Shown: positions 7,803 through 16,644 of the stretch, piece by piece | Position numbering within the stretch: position 1 is the first letter of the stretch | How the letters are laid out: the number at the start of each line of letters is the position of its first letter | Source: Terriglobia bacterium | Lineage (GTDB): Bacteria; Acidobacteriota; Terriglobia; Acidiferrales; UBA7541 | Assembly: GCA_020073705.1 (NCBI GenBank) | Contig: JAIQES010000029.1 | Span: forward strand, 1 to 52,729 | Length of the DNA: 52,729 nt | Direction: 5' to 3' | The notes under the pieces: model-generated | The model's input: the letters and a program-made list of their open reading frames with translations, nothing else | What the model was told of the DNA's origin: nothing | Databases searched by the model: none | Program-made: the position numbers and the translations under genes

Positions 7803-7914
7803 CATCGCCTCAGGAGAGGGGCAGAAAGTTTACACCAATTAAAAGCGCATATAAACAGGAGTCGAGAGATTATTCTGCGCGCTCAGATCACGCGCAACGG
7901 CGAATGGGTGGGTC

Positions 7915-9153
7915 TCATTCCGGTCCGTGAGAAGTATCCGGGACCACAGGACGCGGCACGCGTTCGCCACCCGCATTCGCTTCGCTATGACTGCTGCTGC
8001 GCTCGACCGGGCGCGGCGGCGTGGCATCGGTAGGACTGTGGGGCGGCGCCAGTCGGGAGGTCTGGGATTCGGTCCGCTCGTCGTACCGCCCGAAGATCAT
8101 CTTGCCGGCGGTTGTCTGATGGACGGAGGTGACCGTAATGTCCACGGTCTTGTTAATCATGCGGCGCGCACCGTCGACGACGACCATGGTTCCATCGTCG
8201 AGATACGCAACGCCCTGGTTGTGTTCCTTGCCCTCCCTCAGAATGAACACCCGCATGATTTCGCCTGGCAGGACCACGGGCTTCAGCGCGTTGGCGAGCT
8301 GGTTGACGTTCAGGATTTCGATGCCCTGGAGCGTAGCGACCTTATTCAGGTTGTAATCGTTGGTGACGATCTTGCCAACGTAGCGCTTGGCAAGTTCGAT
8401 GAGTTTCATATCCACATCGGCGATGTTTGTGAAATCGTCGTCCACGATGTCGATTTCGAGATGCGGCATCTTCCGGATGCGTTGCAGAACCTCGAGACCG
8501 CGGCGTCCTCGCTGGCGCTTTGTGGAGTCGGCGGAGTCGGCCACCTGTTGAAGCTCGTGCAGGACGAATTGTGGGATCAGCAGGACGCCGTCGAGGAAGT
8601 GGGCCTCGCAGATGTCGGCGATGCGGCCGTCGATGATGACGCTGGTATCCAGCACCTTGGGTATGCGCCTTGCGCCGCGCTCACTGCCGAACAGGCCTTC
8701 GAGGGCGGGCCCCTTGTTGGCGCCGAGGGCCAGACCGATGTAGGTCATCACCAGAAGCAGGCTCACATCCAAAAATGAGCGTGAGCTTTCCGGGATGGTG
8801 GTGCGCACCAGGACCAGGCCCATGAAATACGCGCCGAGTATGCCGAGGATCGAGCCAATCACCGCGCCAACCAACCGGCGCATGCTGGCGTATTTCAGCC
8901 GGGCCTCAAACAAGAAGACCGAAATCGAAAACCCAAAACCTACGCCCGCGCCCACCCAGCTTGACAGTCCGAACGGGTGGAAATGGTAGCCTGAGACCAC
9001 GCACGCAACTGAAAAAACAAAGCGCAGCAGCAACTGATCCCACCAGCTCCCGAGTCCAGAAGCTGTGTGAGCGGGCCTCTCGGGATGCAAAGGTAACGGT
9101 GTGGATGCGGGCGGTGGAACCGAAGTTTCTGACTGGGTATAAGGACGAATCAT
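7915..9153 (-). CDS. PIN/TRAM-domain membrane protein (YacL-like)
   Basis: The 412-aa product has four predicted membrane helices (about residues 40-145), then a PIN ribonuclease-like domain (begins about 165, KVLDTSVIIDGRIADI, with further acidic residues at NDYNL), then a TRAM domain (about 310-370, with GVAYLDDGTMVVVDGAR), and a disordered Ser/Pro-rich tail. This is the YacL-type architecture known from Bacillus and Thermus. Start ATG 9153 has GAGG five bases upstream. It precedes ispD-ispF in the same direction. The family is annotated as a membrane-anchored RNase-like protein; its target is not known. Confidence 0.85.
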   Translation of the reverse strand: MIRPYTQSETSVPPPASTPLPLHPERPAHTASGLGSWWDQLLLRFVFSVACVVSGYHFHPFGLSSWVGAGVGFGFSISVFLFEARLKYASMRRLVGAVIGSILGILGAYFMGLVLVRTTIPESSRSFLDVSLLLVMTYIGLALGANKGPALEGLFGSERGARRIPKVLDTSVIIDGRIADICEAHFLDGVLLIPQFVLHELQQVADSADSTKRQRGRRGLEVLQRIRKMPHLEIDIVDDDFTNIADVDMKLIELAKRYVGKIVTNDYNLNKVATLQGIEILNVNQLANALKPVVLPGEIMRVFILREGKEHNQGVAYLDDGTMVVVDGARRMINKTVDITVTSVHQTTAGKMIFGRYDERTESQTSRLAPPHSPTDATPPRPVERSSSHSEANAGGERVPRPVVPDTSHGPE

Positions 9154-9283
9154 AAGAACCTCATTTCTTATGAGGCGGCATACAAATGAATTAAATGAAT
9201 TCGTTCACTGCTATGAATCTGTATAAATCCGGGTTGCCCTGGACATAATGATAAAGAAAACAACCCTATTACATCTTCCAGAT

Positions 9284-9300
9284 AGCGCATTTCATGCGCT
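9284..9300. repeat. 7-bp perfect hairpin downstream of alr
   Basis: AGCGCAT-TTC-ATGCGCT forms a perfect 7+3+7 inverted repeat in the 250-base gap between alr and the PIN/TRAM gene. No T-run follows on the minus strand, so a factor-independent terminator is not established; it could help end alr transcription. The rest of the gap is AT-rich relative to its surroundings and probably holds the promoter of the PIN/TRAM-ispDF unit. Confidence 0.4.
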
Positions 9301-9403
9301 GGAGTCAAGCAATTAAGGATTTGGGATTGTGGCACGGAGGGCGCCAGCGTTCTTGGTCCGTTGCCTTGACCTCAGGGCGACCCTTCGGCCGCCGTTGGCG
9401 GCC

Positions 9404-10591
9404 TCAAGGCAGGTAGAACCGGCGCACGCGCTTGCCGAGTGCGCAGAGCAGATCGGCGCTGGCGGTGTTGGCGATGCGCGCAACGTCGGGCACCGATTGC
9501 GTCGTTTCGCCATCGGAACCATAGATCGTGGCCGTATCGCCCGTGCGAGCCGAGGATATTCCAGTGACATCGGCGGTGGTGAGATCCATGGAAACCGTGC
9601 CGATAATCGGCGCGAACTGGCCTCGAACGATCACTCGGCCTTTGTTCGAAAGCACGCGAGCCAGCCCATCGGCATAACCGGCTGCCAGCACAGCGACGCG
9701 GGAAGGGCCTTTGGCGGTCCAGCGGGCGTTGTAACCAACGCGGGCGCCAGCCGGAAGGTCTCGAATGGAGATAATCCGCGCGCGGAAGGAGAGCACGGGC
9801 CGTACCGGAAGTTTCGCTTCCATCTTCGGGTTGAGCTCGGGCGGTTCGAAGAACTGGTGATACCCGTACAGAATCGCACCGGGACGCACCATGGCGTGCC
9901 AGGTAGAAGGACGGCTGACAATCGCCGCGCTGTTGGCCATGTGGACGATGCCGGGATCAAGCCCCAGAGAGCGCATACAACCGAGCGCCACTCCAAATGT
10001 TCTTTCCTGCTCGACGGACTGTTCGGTGGTGAAGACCTCCGACGAAGCAAGATGCGTGAACGTGCCTTCAAGGCGCAGATGCGGACAATCCGCCAGCGCG
10101 CGCGCGAACGCGGGGATTTCCGTGGGCGCAATGCCGAGGCGATTCATGCCCGAGTCAATCTTGAGATGGAAGCCAACCGGCCCGCGGCGCGCGCGACGCG
10201 AGCGCGCGGCAGCGCGTTCGAGCAACTTCAACTGCTCGGGCCGCATGATCGCCGGCGTGAGATGGTGCTCGAGGATGAGCTGTTCTTCGCCGGCCCAGAA
10301 GCCCGTGAGTATCAGCACCGGCTCGCGAATGCCACTCTCCCGCAACTCGGCGCCTTCGGTGGAACAGGTCACGCCAAACCAGTCGGCGAGCGCGCGGGAA
10401 AGCGCGCGCGCGACGGGAACGATACCGTGGCCGTAGGCGTTGCTCTTGATGACCGCGAGAATTTTCCGGCGCGGGCCGCGCGTGCCAGCGGGGTTGATGT
10501 GGCGGCGGATCGCGCGCAGGTTGTGCGTCAGTGCTCCAAGACTTACTTCCGCCCAGATGGGCCGTCCATCGAATTTTACGGTTCGTGTCAT
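9404..10591 (-). CDS. alr: alanine racemase
   Basis: PLP-dependent interconversion of L- and D-alanine for peptidoglycan. The PLP lysine is Lys49 in AVIKSNAYGHG and the second catalytic base is Tyr287 in RVGYNARW. The N-terminal TIM barrel and C-terminal beta domain are both present; 395 aa is normal. ATG 10591 gives the family-like start (RPIWAEVSLGAL); a GTG at 10627 is an alternative. It follows dnaB in the same direction, echoing the alr-dnaB neighbourhood seen near rpsF-rpsR-rplI in enterobacteria. Confidence 0.93.
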   Translation of the reverse strand: MTRTVKFDGRPIWAEVSLGALTHNLRAIRRHINPAGTRGPRRKILAVIKSNAYGHGIVPVARALSRALADWFGVTCSTEGAELRESGIREPVLILTGFWAGEEQLILEHHLTPAIMRPEQLKLLERAAARSRRARRGPVGFHLKIDSGMNRLGIAPTEIPAFARALADCPHLRLEGTFTHLASSEVFTTEQSVEQERTFGVALGCMRSLGLDPGIVHMANSAAIVSRPSTWHAMVRPGAILYGYHQFFEPPELNPKMEAKLPVRPVLSFRARIISIRDLPAGARVGYNARWTAKGPSRVAVLAAGYADGLARVLSNKGRVIVRGQFAPIIGTVSMDLTTADVTGISSARTGDTATIYGSDGETTQSVPDVARIANTASADLLCALGKRVRRFYLP

Positions 10592-10744
10592 GGGAATCGT
10601 CACATTGAGAGTAACCGATATCGGCACAAAAAAAGAATTGCTTCCCGAGCGGCTGCGCGCCGCTTAGTTACTAGCGCCGTTCCAACTTGACGAGCCTGTG
10701 ATTACACATACGAATCGCGAAGCAAAAAGAGGAATCGAGGATAC

Positions 10745-12103
10745 TTACTCGGATTCGGTCCAGGCGTCGGGTGCGGCTTCTTCGAATCGCGTGAATGCGT
10801 TGCGGAAAACGAAATGGATGCGGTCGGTGGGACCGTTGCGTTGTTTGGCGATCAGGAGCTCCGTCTTGGCGCGTTCCTCGGGGGCTTCGTCGGGCTTGAA
10901 CGCATTGGGGCGGTGAATGAACATCACCACGTCGGCGTCCTGTTCGATGGCGCCTGATTCGCGAAGGTCGGCAAGCTGCGGGCGCCGGTCCTCGCGTTCC
11001 GGAGCACGCGTCAGCTGCGAGAGAACCAGCACCGGAACTTTCAGTTCCTTCGCGAGGCTTTTGAGGCCACGCGTGATGCTCGAAACTTCTTCGTTGCGGT
11101 TCCCGAACCGCCCGCGCGCGGAGATCAATTGCAGGTAATCCACGACCACCAGCGACAAGCCCTTATCGCGTTTCAAGCGCCGCAACTTCGCGCCCATTTC
11201 CACCACCGTGGCGGAGCCCATATCGTCGATCCAGAGCGGCGCCTCCGCCAGCCGCGTGAGCGAAATCGGAATTTTCCCGCCGTCTTCACGGCTCAGGTGG
11301 CCCGTGCGGAACTTGTGCGAGTCGATTTGCGCGTCGGAGGAAAGCAGGCGCAGCAGGAGCGACTCCTTCGACATTTCGAGGCTGAAAATCGCGACCGGCT
11401 TGTTGCCCCGCACGGACACGTTTTCCGCGATATTGAGTGCGAGAGCCGTCTTTCCCATCGAAGGCCGGGCCGCGAGGATCAGTAGCTCGGAGGGCTGCAA
11501 GCCGGAGGTGAGATTGTCGAGCTGATGGTAGCCGGTCGAAAGTCCAGTGATGCGCTTGCCTTCGCTGAAAATCTGCGAGATGCGCTCGAAATTTTCGCGC
11601 ACCACATCGCGCACGCCCACCAGGCCCGAGCGGACACGGTCTTCGGCGAGCTGGAAAATCTGGGATTCGGCGTGGTCGAGGATCGTGTCGGCGTCGTCTT
11701 CGGCTTCCAGCGCCTGTTGCTGGATGGCATGCGTGGCGTGGATCAGGCCGCGCAGCAGAGATTTCTCCTTCACGATGCGCGCGTAATGCTCGACGTTGGT
11801 GACATGCGGCACGCCGTCCATCAACTGCGCGATGTAAGCGGGGCCGCCGGAGGATTCGAGTTCGCCGCTGCGGTGGAGCTGGTCGGTGAGCGTCACCAGG
11901 TCTATGGCTTGCTGCGTCTCACCGAGCGCGATCATCTGCTGGTAGATGCGCCGGTGATGATCATGGAAGAAATCTTCGGGTTTGAGTTTCTCGAGCGCGG
12001 CATTGAGCGCGTTGTTGTCGAGCAAGATCGCGCCCAGGATGCTGCGCTCCGCCTCGGTGTTCTGGGGCAGCGGACGTTCGAGCGTTGTGGTTCCCGTGGC
12101 CAT
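10745..12103 (-). CDS. dnaB: replicative DNA helicase DnaB
   Basis: Hexameric fork helicase that also recruits primase. The N-terminal helical collar domain (about 1-115) begins PQNTEAERSILGAIL; the RecA-like motor has Walker A AARPSMGKT at about 212-219 and Walker B LVVVDYLQL near 320. Length 452 aa, normal, and no intein. It lies between a small Cys-rich gene with L9 beyond it, and alr, all on the minus strand. Confidence 0.97.
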   Translation of the reverse strand: MATGTTTLERPLPQNTEAERSILGAILLDNNALNAALEKLKPEDFFHDHHRRIYQQMIALGETQQAIDLVTLTDQLHRSGELESSGGPAYIAQLMDGVPHVTNVEHYARIVKEKSLLRGLIHATHAIQQQALEAEDDADTILDHAESQIFQLAEDRVRSGLVGVRDVVRENFERISQIFSEGKRITGLSTGYHQLDNLTSGLQPSELLILAARPSMGKTALALNIAENVSVRGNKPVAIFSLEMSKESLLLRLLSSDAQIDSHKFRTGHLSREDGGKIPISLTRLAEAPLWIDDMGSATVVEMGAKLRRLKRDKGLSLVVVDYLQLISARGRFGNRNEEVSSITRGLKSLAKELKVPVLVLSQLTRAPEREDRRPQLADLRESGAIEQDADVVMFIHRPNAFKPDEAPEERAKTELLIAKQRNGPTDRIHFVFRNAFTRFEEAAPDAWTESE

Positions 12104-12152
12104 AGTTAATTCGCCTTATTTTCGCCTAAAGGTTGCCGCCTGGCAAGAGGAG

Positions 12153-12434
12153 TCAATCGGCAGAGGCGTCCCAATTGGATATCACCCAAATTTCGGTGAA
12201 ATGCTTGTGCTTGCGATCGTGCCCGTGGTCTTCTGCAAGCATCTCCCTGAGCTTATTCGGCAGTGCAGCCGTCTGCTGCGTGGAATTCGCGTGGTTCTTG
12301 CACCCTTGATGGTAACCAATTCCAAATCGGGCGCCACAGCAATCGCAGAGCTCAAAGGTTTCGATCGTATACCAAGGATACTTTGCCAATTCCTTGTCGA
12401 GTATCGCCACCGGACTGTTTACATCGTTTGTCAC
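12153..12434 (-). CDS. small Cys/His protein of unknown function (93 aa)
   Basis: No family recognised. The GTG start at 12434 is supported by GGAGG seven bases upstream. The core LCDCCGARFGIGYHQGC followed by KNH carries four cysteines and two histidines with spacing that could bind zinc. It lies on the minus strand between rplI and dnaB. Composition is somewhat less GC-rich than its neighbours. Expression is likely from the ribosome site; function is unknown. Confidence 0.55.
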   Translation of the reverse strand: MTNDVNSPVAILDKELAKYPWYTIETFELCDCCGARFGIGYHQGCKNHANSTQQTAALPNKLREMLAEDHGHDRKHKHFTEIWVISNWDASAD

Positions 12435-12720
12435 GTCATCCTCCGCTGGAACAAGGATTCATCGGCTTCGTTGGTGGTCGCAAGGCGTAGCACGTCGCGG
12501 GGCAGAGCCGGGACCGGGTCCGAACGAACCAAGTCTAGCCGGGAAAAACGAACTGCGCCCTGTGGAATTCGTGTGAGCCTGTGAATAATGTTTCGAATAC
12601 ATCTCGCAGCTCAGGCTGTGGGAAAAACGTGGAAAACCTGTGTGCCGGCGCGGAAAAAAATGACCGCCGCGCGTAAGTCCGCCTTGCGCAGCGGCCCGGA
12701 AAACGATCCAAACAGGCGAT

Positions 12721-13167
12721 CTAGGCTTCTCTTTCGATGACCACCTTGAACTGCGCGGTGACGCCGTGGACCAGCTTCACGGTCACAACCGATTCACCGA
12801 GAATCTTGATGGGCTCATCGAGCGCGATGCGGCGCTTGTCGATCTGGAAGCCCTGCGCCGCAAGCGTTTCGGCAAGATCAGCGGAGGTGACTGAGCCGAA
12901 CAACTGGTCGTTCTCGCCGGCCTTGCGCGCCAACTTGACGGTCACGGAGTTGAGCAGAGCGGCCTGCTGTTCGGCAGCTTCCTTTTCAGTCGCCGTGCGC
13001 TTGGAGAGGGTAATGCGGATTTTTTCCAGTCGCTTGATGTTCGCGGGCGAAGCTTCGAGCGCGAGTTTATGCGGCAGCAGATAATTGCGCGCATAGCCCG
13101 CGGCGACTTCCACGACTTGGCCGCGCGTGCCAAGCTTTTCGATGTCTTCTTGCAAAATGATTTGCAT
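12721..13167 (-). CDS. rplI: 50S ribosomal protein L9
   Basis: Binds 23S rRNA through its N-terminal domain and projects a second domain from the L1 side of the ribosome. The N-terminus MQIILQEDIEKLGTRGQVVE and GYARNYLLPHKLA are diagnostic; a long connecting helix (about 45-75) precedes the C-terminal domain. Length 148 aa, typical. Start has GAGAGG upstream. It ends the rpsF-rpsR-rplI run. Confidence 0.97.
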   Translation of the reverse strand: MQIILQEDIEKLGTRGQVVEVAAGYARNYLLPHKLALEASPANIKRLEKIRITLSKRTATEKEAAEQQAALLNSVTVKLARKAGENDQLFGSVTSADLAETLAAQGFQIDKRRIALDEPIKILGESVVTVKLVHGVTAQFKVVIEREA

Positions 13168-13256
13168 GGCGTTCCTCTCGTTCTCGTTTCAATCCAGCTA
13201 GAAATTACTCCCTGGCAGACCGCTGTCCCGGCTTTGCTGGGACACGTCCCCTGTGT

Positions 13257-13685
13257 TTACAGCTCGGTGGCGAAGGGCAGCAACGCGATATTGCGTGCCC
13301 GCTTGATGGCTTCACCGAGCCACCGCTGGTGGCGCGAGCAGGTGCCCGTCATGCGGCGCGGCAGAATCTTGCCGCGTTCCTGCAAAAATGGTTGGAGCAT
13401 CTCGACCTTCTTATAGTCGATGAAGTCCACGCGCTCGACGCAGAAGCGGCAAACCTTCTTCTTGCGGAAAAACTGGCGCTTCCCGCCGCGGCGCGGGCCA
13501 CCGGGACCACCGGGACCGCCCGTGCCACCGGGACCGCCTTCACGGCGCTGGCCCCCACCTCCGCCGCCGGAGAAACCTTCGCGGCGTGGCGCGCCTCCGC
13601 CGGAATGCCCTTCTGCGCGGGGCGTGCTCGGAGCGGGCGTGGCTTCGGGCGCTGCGGGTGGTACTTGTGTCGGCTGATCGGACAT
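13257..13685 (-). CDS. rpsR: 30S ribosomal protein S18 with long Gly-rich N-terminal extension
   Basis: The S18 core (about residues 70-142) is clear: [25 protein letters not shown] and TGTCSRHQR. The usual protein is 75-90 aa; here about 65 extra residues precede the core, rich in Pro/Ala and then Gly/Arg ([15 protein letters not shown]). The ATG has AAAGGAAA upstream, so the extension appears genuine rather than a false start. It lies between rpsF and rplI; no ssb or priB gene is interposed. Confidence 0.93.
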   Translation of the reverse strand: MSDQPTQVPPAAPEATPAPSTPRAEGHSGGGAPRREGFSGGGGGGQRREGGPGGTGGPGGPGGPRRGGKRQFFRKKKVCRFCVERVDFIDYKKVEMLQPFLQERGKILPRRMTGTCSRHQRWLGEAIKRARNIALLPFATEL

Positions 13686-13712
13686 CGTGTTTCCTTTCCC
13701 TTTAGAAATCGT

Positions 13713-14135
13713 TTAGCTGGCCGCCGTTTGTTCGGCGGGCGGCGGAACTTGCTGCTGGGGAGCCGGCGGCGCCTGCTTGCGCGGGCGGCGGCTGGCACGG
13801 CGCTCTCGATGATGCACGAGCTTCTGCTGGCGCTTCAGCTCCTCGTCGAGCCGGATCGTTTGATACTTGATGACGGCGTCGGAAACCTTCAGGCGCCGCT
13901 CGAGTTCCTTGATGATGTCGCCCTGCGTGCTGCGCACGGCCATATAGACGAAGAAACCTTCGCGGTGCTTCTCCACGCGATAGGCCAGCCGGCGCGCGCC
14001 CCATCTCTCGGTCTTCTCGACTTTGCCGCCGTGCTCGGTGGCCGATTGCTCGAGTGTGGCCACGATCTTGTTGATGTCTTCTTCCGGCGTGGCCGGCCGG
14101 CAGATGAAGATCAAGTCGTACAAGCGTTCTTCCAT
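13713..14135 (-). CDS. rpsF: 30S ribosomal protein S6
   Basis: Partner of S18 on the platform of the small subunit. The product from ATG 14135 (MEERLYDLIFICRP) is 140 aa; the S6 ferredoxin-like fold spans about 1-100 with the diagnostic WGARRLAYRVEKHREGFFV. The last 40 residues are basic and then Pro/Gln/Ala-rich, a common C-terminal extension. The earlier in-frame start at 14174 lacks a ribosome site, whereas 14135 has GGAG. Confidence 0.95.
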   Translation of the reverse strand: MEERLYDLIFICRPATPEEDINKIVATLEQSATEHGGKVEKTERWGARRLAYRVEKHREGFFVYMAVRSTQGDIIKELERRLKVSDAVIKYQTIRLDEELKRQQKLVHHRERRASRRPRKQAPPAPQQQVPPPAEQTAAS

Positions 14136-14183
14136 GTTTGGTTGACTCCGTTTCTCAAACTTCAGCGTATTCAAAATCCGGTC

Positions 14184-14777
14184 TTACGTTGCAGCGTCGT
14201 CCTCGCCAGGCGGCACGCGGCGATTGAAGCGGTTCATGGCGTGCTGCGTTCCTTCCGCCACGATCAATTTCACGGCCTCCGCGGCTTGCTCGACTTCCTC
14301 GGCGGCAAGATCTTCTTCGTCGCGCCGGATCTGACGAAGCACGTATTGCTTCAGATCGCCGCTCGGTTCCGCGGGCTGCACGCCCAGCCGGACGCGTGGA
14401 AACTCCATCGTACCTAGCGCGCCGATCACGGACTTCAAGCCGTTGTGGCCGCCCGCCGAGCCGCGCTCACGCACGCGAATCATGCCCCAGGGAAGCGCGA
14501 CGTCGTCGCAAACCACGATCACGTCGGAGGGCTCGCACTCGGCGCGCCCCACCAACTCGCGGACCGCCAGGCCGCTCAGGTTCATCATCGTCTGCGGCTT
14601 GGCGAGCACGACTTCGTGTCCCGCCAAATGTCCCCGGCCCAGCAGTGATTTCGCCTCGGGCCGCGTCACGCGGATGCCGGCCTGTTCGGCCAGCTTGTCC
14701 ACGACCAGAAAGCCCAGGTTGTGCGGCGTCCAGGCATATTCGATGCCGGGATTGCCGAGGCCAACGATCAGGCGCAT
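14184..14777 (-). CDS. pth: peptidyl-tRNA hydrolase
   Basis: Releases peptides from peptidyl-tRNA that has dropped off ribosomes. Catalytic residues are visible in GLGNPG (Asn), PHNLGF (His), and CDDVALPWG (Asp); GSAGGHNGLKS is the tRNA-binding signature. From ATG 14777 (AGGTGG six bases upstream) the length is 197 aa. It is first in the pth-rpsF-rpsR-rplI run, downstream of the rplY terminator. Confidence 0.95.
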   Translation of the reverse strand: MRLIVGLGNPGIEYAWTPHNLGFLVVDKLAEQAGIRVTRPEAKSLLGRGHLAGHEVVLAKPQTMMNLSGLAVRELVGRAECEPSDVIVVCDDVALPWGMIRVRERGSAGGHNGLKSVIGALGTMEFPRVRLGVQPAEPSGDLKQYVLRQIRRDEEDLAAEEVEQAAEAVKLIVAEGTQHAMNRFNRRVPPGEDDAAT

Positions 14778-14857
14778 CCGCGCCACCTGTCGCGCTCATC
14801 TTCGGCAAAGCCGGATGCGACTTTGCGCCATGATGGAACGGTTCGCATTTTGCCTGC

Positions 14858-14887
14858 AAAAAGGGGACAGGGAAGAGCGCCTGTCCC
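14858..14887 (-). terminator. factor-independent terminator after rplY
   Basis: Read on the minus strand: GGGACAGG, a short loop, CCTGTCCC, and then a run of five T. It sits just past the rplY stop and before pth, so it should separate the prs-rplY unit from the pth-rpsF-rpsR-rplI unit. Confidence 0.75.
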
Positions 14888-14900
14888 ACTTTGCCATGGG

Positions 14901-15605
14901 CTACTTCTTCTTTTCCTTCTCGGGAGCCGGAGCCTCTTCGACTTCTTCTCCCTCTTCGGCTTCCTTCTTGCCCTTCTTGATGACTTCGGGTTCGGCCGGC
15001 GCTGCGGCCTCGGCGGCTACGGCCTCGGCTGGCTTCTCTTCCTCGACGCGCAGGGCGACGACGTGTGCAAGAACGCGTTGTGGATCGGTGACCAGCTTGA
15101 TCTTTTCCGGGTCGAGTTGAATGTCCGACGCGCGGAGCTGCGTGCCAATCATCAGTTCGGAAATGTCCAGGCGGAACTCGGTCGGGATTTCGCTGGGCAA
15201 GCACTCGATTTCGACTTCGCGGGTGACCATTTCGAAGATGCCGCCCTGGAGCTTGACGCCTTGCGCTTCGCCGAAGGTGTGCACCGGCACTTTGACGCGC
15301 ATGCGGACATCCATCGCGATGCGCAGCAGGTCCACGTGCAACAGATGGCCTTTGACCGGGTCCACCAGCCAATCTTTCAGGATCGCGGTCTGCTCGGTGT
15401 CCTTGGTCTTGACCTTGAAAATCGTATTGTGGCCCGAAGGCGACCGAAGAATCGCCGTCACTTGCTTGGCATTGACCTCGAGTGCCTGCGATCCGCCCTC
15501 GCCGCCGTACATCACGGCGGGAACTTGTCCCGTGAGGCGGACACGCCGCGCGGCGTTCTTACCCCGAGTTTCCCGGGGCGCTGCTTCAACGATGATCTGT
15601 TCCAT
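14901..15605 (-). CDS. rplY: 50S ribosomal protein L25, CTC family
   Basis: Binds 5S rRNA; the long form is the general-stress protein CTC. The N-terminal L25 domain (about 1-90) has RETRGKNAARRVRLTG and VPAVMYGG; the TL5-type C-terminal beta domain follows to about 185; the last 45 residues are a highly charged Glu/Lys/Ala tail. From ATG 15605 (GAGGAAGGA upstream) it is 234 aa. The frame extends to 15746 but that region lies in the prs gene. It is followed by a clear terminator. Confidence 0.95.
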   Translation of the reverse strand: MEQIIVEAAPRETRGKNAARRVRLTGQVPAVMYGGEGGSQALEVNAKQVTAILRSPSGHNTIFKVKTKDTEQTAILKDWLVDPVKGHLLHVDLLRIAMDVRMRVKVPVHTFGEAQGVKLQGGIFEMVTREVEIECLPSEIPTEFRLDISELMIGTQLRASDIQLDPEKIKLVTDPQRVLAHVVALRVEEEKPAEAVAAEAAAPAEPEVIKKGKKEAEEGEEVEEAPAPEKEKKK

Positions 15606-15672
15606 AAGTCCTTCCTCGTTTTGTAACCACAGGCCGCCAGCGGAACGCAGGATGCGTTGCCGGTGCAGGCCG

Positions 15673-16617
15673 TCAGAAAAATAGTTCGCTGATCGAAGTT
15701 TCTTCGTGGATGGAATGAATGCCGCGCGCGAGCAATTCGGCCACACTCAGAACCTTGATACGTGAAACGTTCTTGGCCGCTTCGGTGAGCGGCACGGAAT
15801 CGGTGACCACGACCTCTTCGATAGGCGACGCGCAGATGCGTTCGACCGCTGGCCCGGAAAGCACCGCATGGGTGCAGGCCGCGTAAACTTTCGTCGCACC
15901 TTCCTTCAGCAGGGCCTCGGCCGTCTTCACGAGCGTGCCCGCGGTGTCAATAATGTCGTCAATGATCAGCGTGGCGCGGCCGCGAACATCGCCGATCAAG
16001 TGCATCACTTCGCTGACGTCAATGTCCACGCGGCGCTTGTCCACAATGGCCAGTGGCGAATCGAATTTTTTTGCAAAGGCGCGCGCGCGTTCAACCCCTC
16101 CCGCATCGGGGGAAACTACGGTGACGTCGCCGAGGTCCTTGTGCTTGAAATAATCGACCAGCACCGGAGATGCATACAAGTGGTCTACCGGGACGTTGAA
16201 GTAACCCTGGATCTGCGGCGCGTGCAGGTCGAGCGTCAGGGCGCGGTTCGCCCCGGCGGTCTCCAGCAGATCGGCGACCAGCTTCGCGGAAATCGGCACG
16301 CGGGGCTTGTCCTTGCGGTCCTGGCGCGCATAGCAGTAGTACGGCATCACCGCGGTGATCCGCCATGCCGATGCCCGCTTGAACGCGTCGATCATCATCA
16401 ATAATTCCATCAGGTGAAAGTCCGCCGGATTCGTGCCGGGCTGCACCACAAAGACGTCCGCGCCGCGCACGTTTTCCAGAATCTGAAAATAAATCTCGCC
16501 GTCGCTGAACTTGCCAAGCTTGGCAGCACCCGGCTTCGCTCCCAGATGACGGCAAATATTCTCGGCCAGGCGCGGATTCGCGCTGCCGCTAAAAATTTTA
16601 AACTTGTCGTAGGTCAA
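15673..16617 (-). CDS. prs: ribose-phosphate pyrophosphokinase
   Basis: Makes PRPP from ribose 5-phosphate and ATP, feeding purine, pyrimidine, His and Trp synthesis. Motifs visible: FSDGEIYFQILENVRG, the catalytic flexible loop DRKDKPRVPISAK, and the PRPP-binding LIIDDIIDTAGT. Length 314 aa, normal. The start is a TTG with AAGGA upstream. It follows ispE by 27 bases, as in many bacteria where ispE, prs, rplY and pth are adjacent. Confidence 0.96.
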   Translation of the reverse strand: MTYDKFKIFSGSANPRLAENICRHLGAKPGAAKLGKFSDGEIYFQILENVRGADVFVVQPGTNPADFHLMELLMMIDAFKRASAWRITAVMPYYCYARQDRKDKPRVPISAKLVADLLETAGANRALTLDLHAPQIQGYFNVPVDHLYASPVLVDYFKHKDLGDVTVVSPDAGGVERARAFAKKFDSPLAIVDKRRVDIDVSEVMHLIGDVRGRATLIIDDIIDTAGTLVKTAEALLKEGATKVYAACTHAVLSGPAVERICASPIEEVVVTDSVPLTEAAKNVSRIKVLSVAELLARGIHSIHEETSISELFF

Positions 16618-16644
16618 AGCTGTTCCTTCGCGCGCTGGAATCGC

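Noticed and set aside
9329-10690. 453-aa plus-strand ORF antisense to alr
   Set aside because: It is a shadow of the alr gene in GC-rich DNA; the minus strand has complete alanine racemase motifs.
12560-12720. GTGGAAAA-rich stretch between dnaB and rplI considered as DnaA boxes or an origin
   Set aside because: No match to the TTATCCACA consensus, no cluster of boxes, and no dnaA or dnaN gene nearby.
13198-13256. TGTCCC...GGGACA hairpin between rpsR and rplI as a terminator
   Set aside because: The stem is short and imperfect and no T-run follows on the minus strand, so it would not clearly separate two cotranscribed ribosomal genes.
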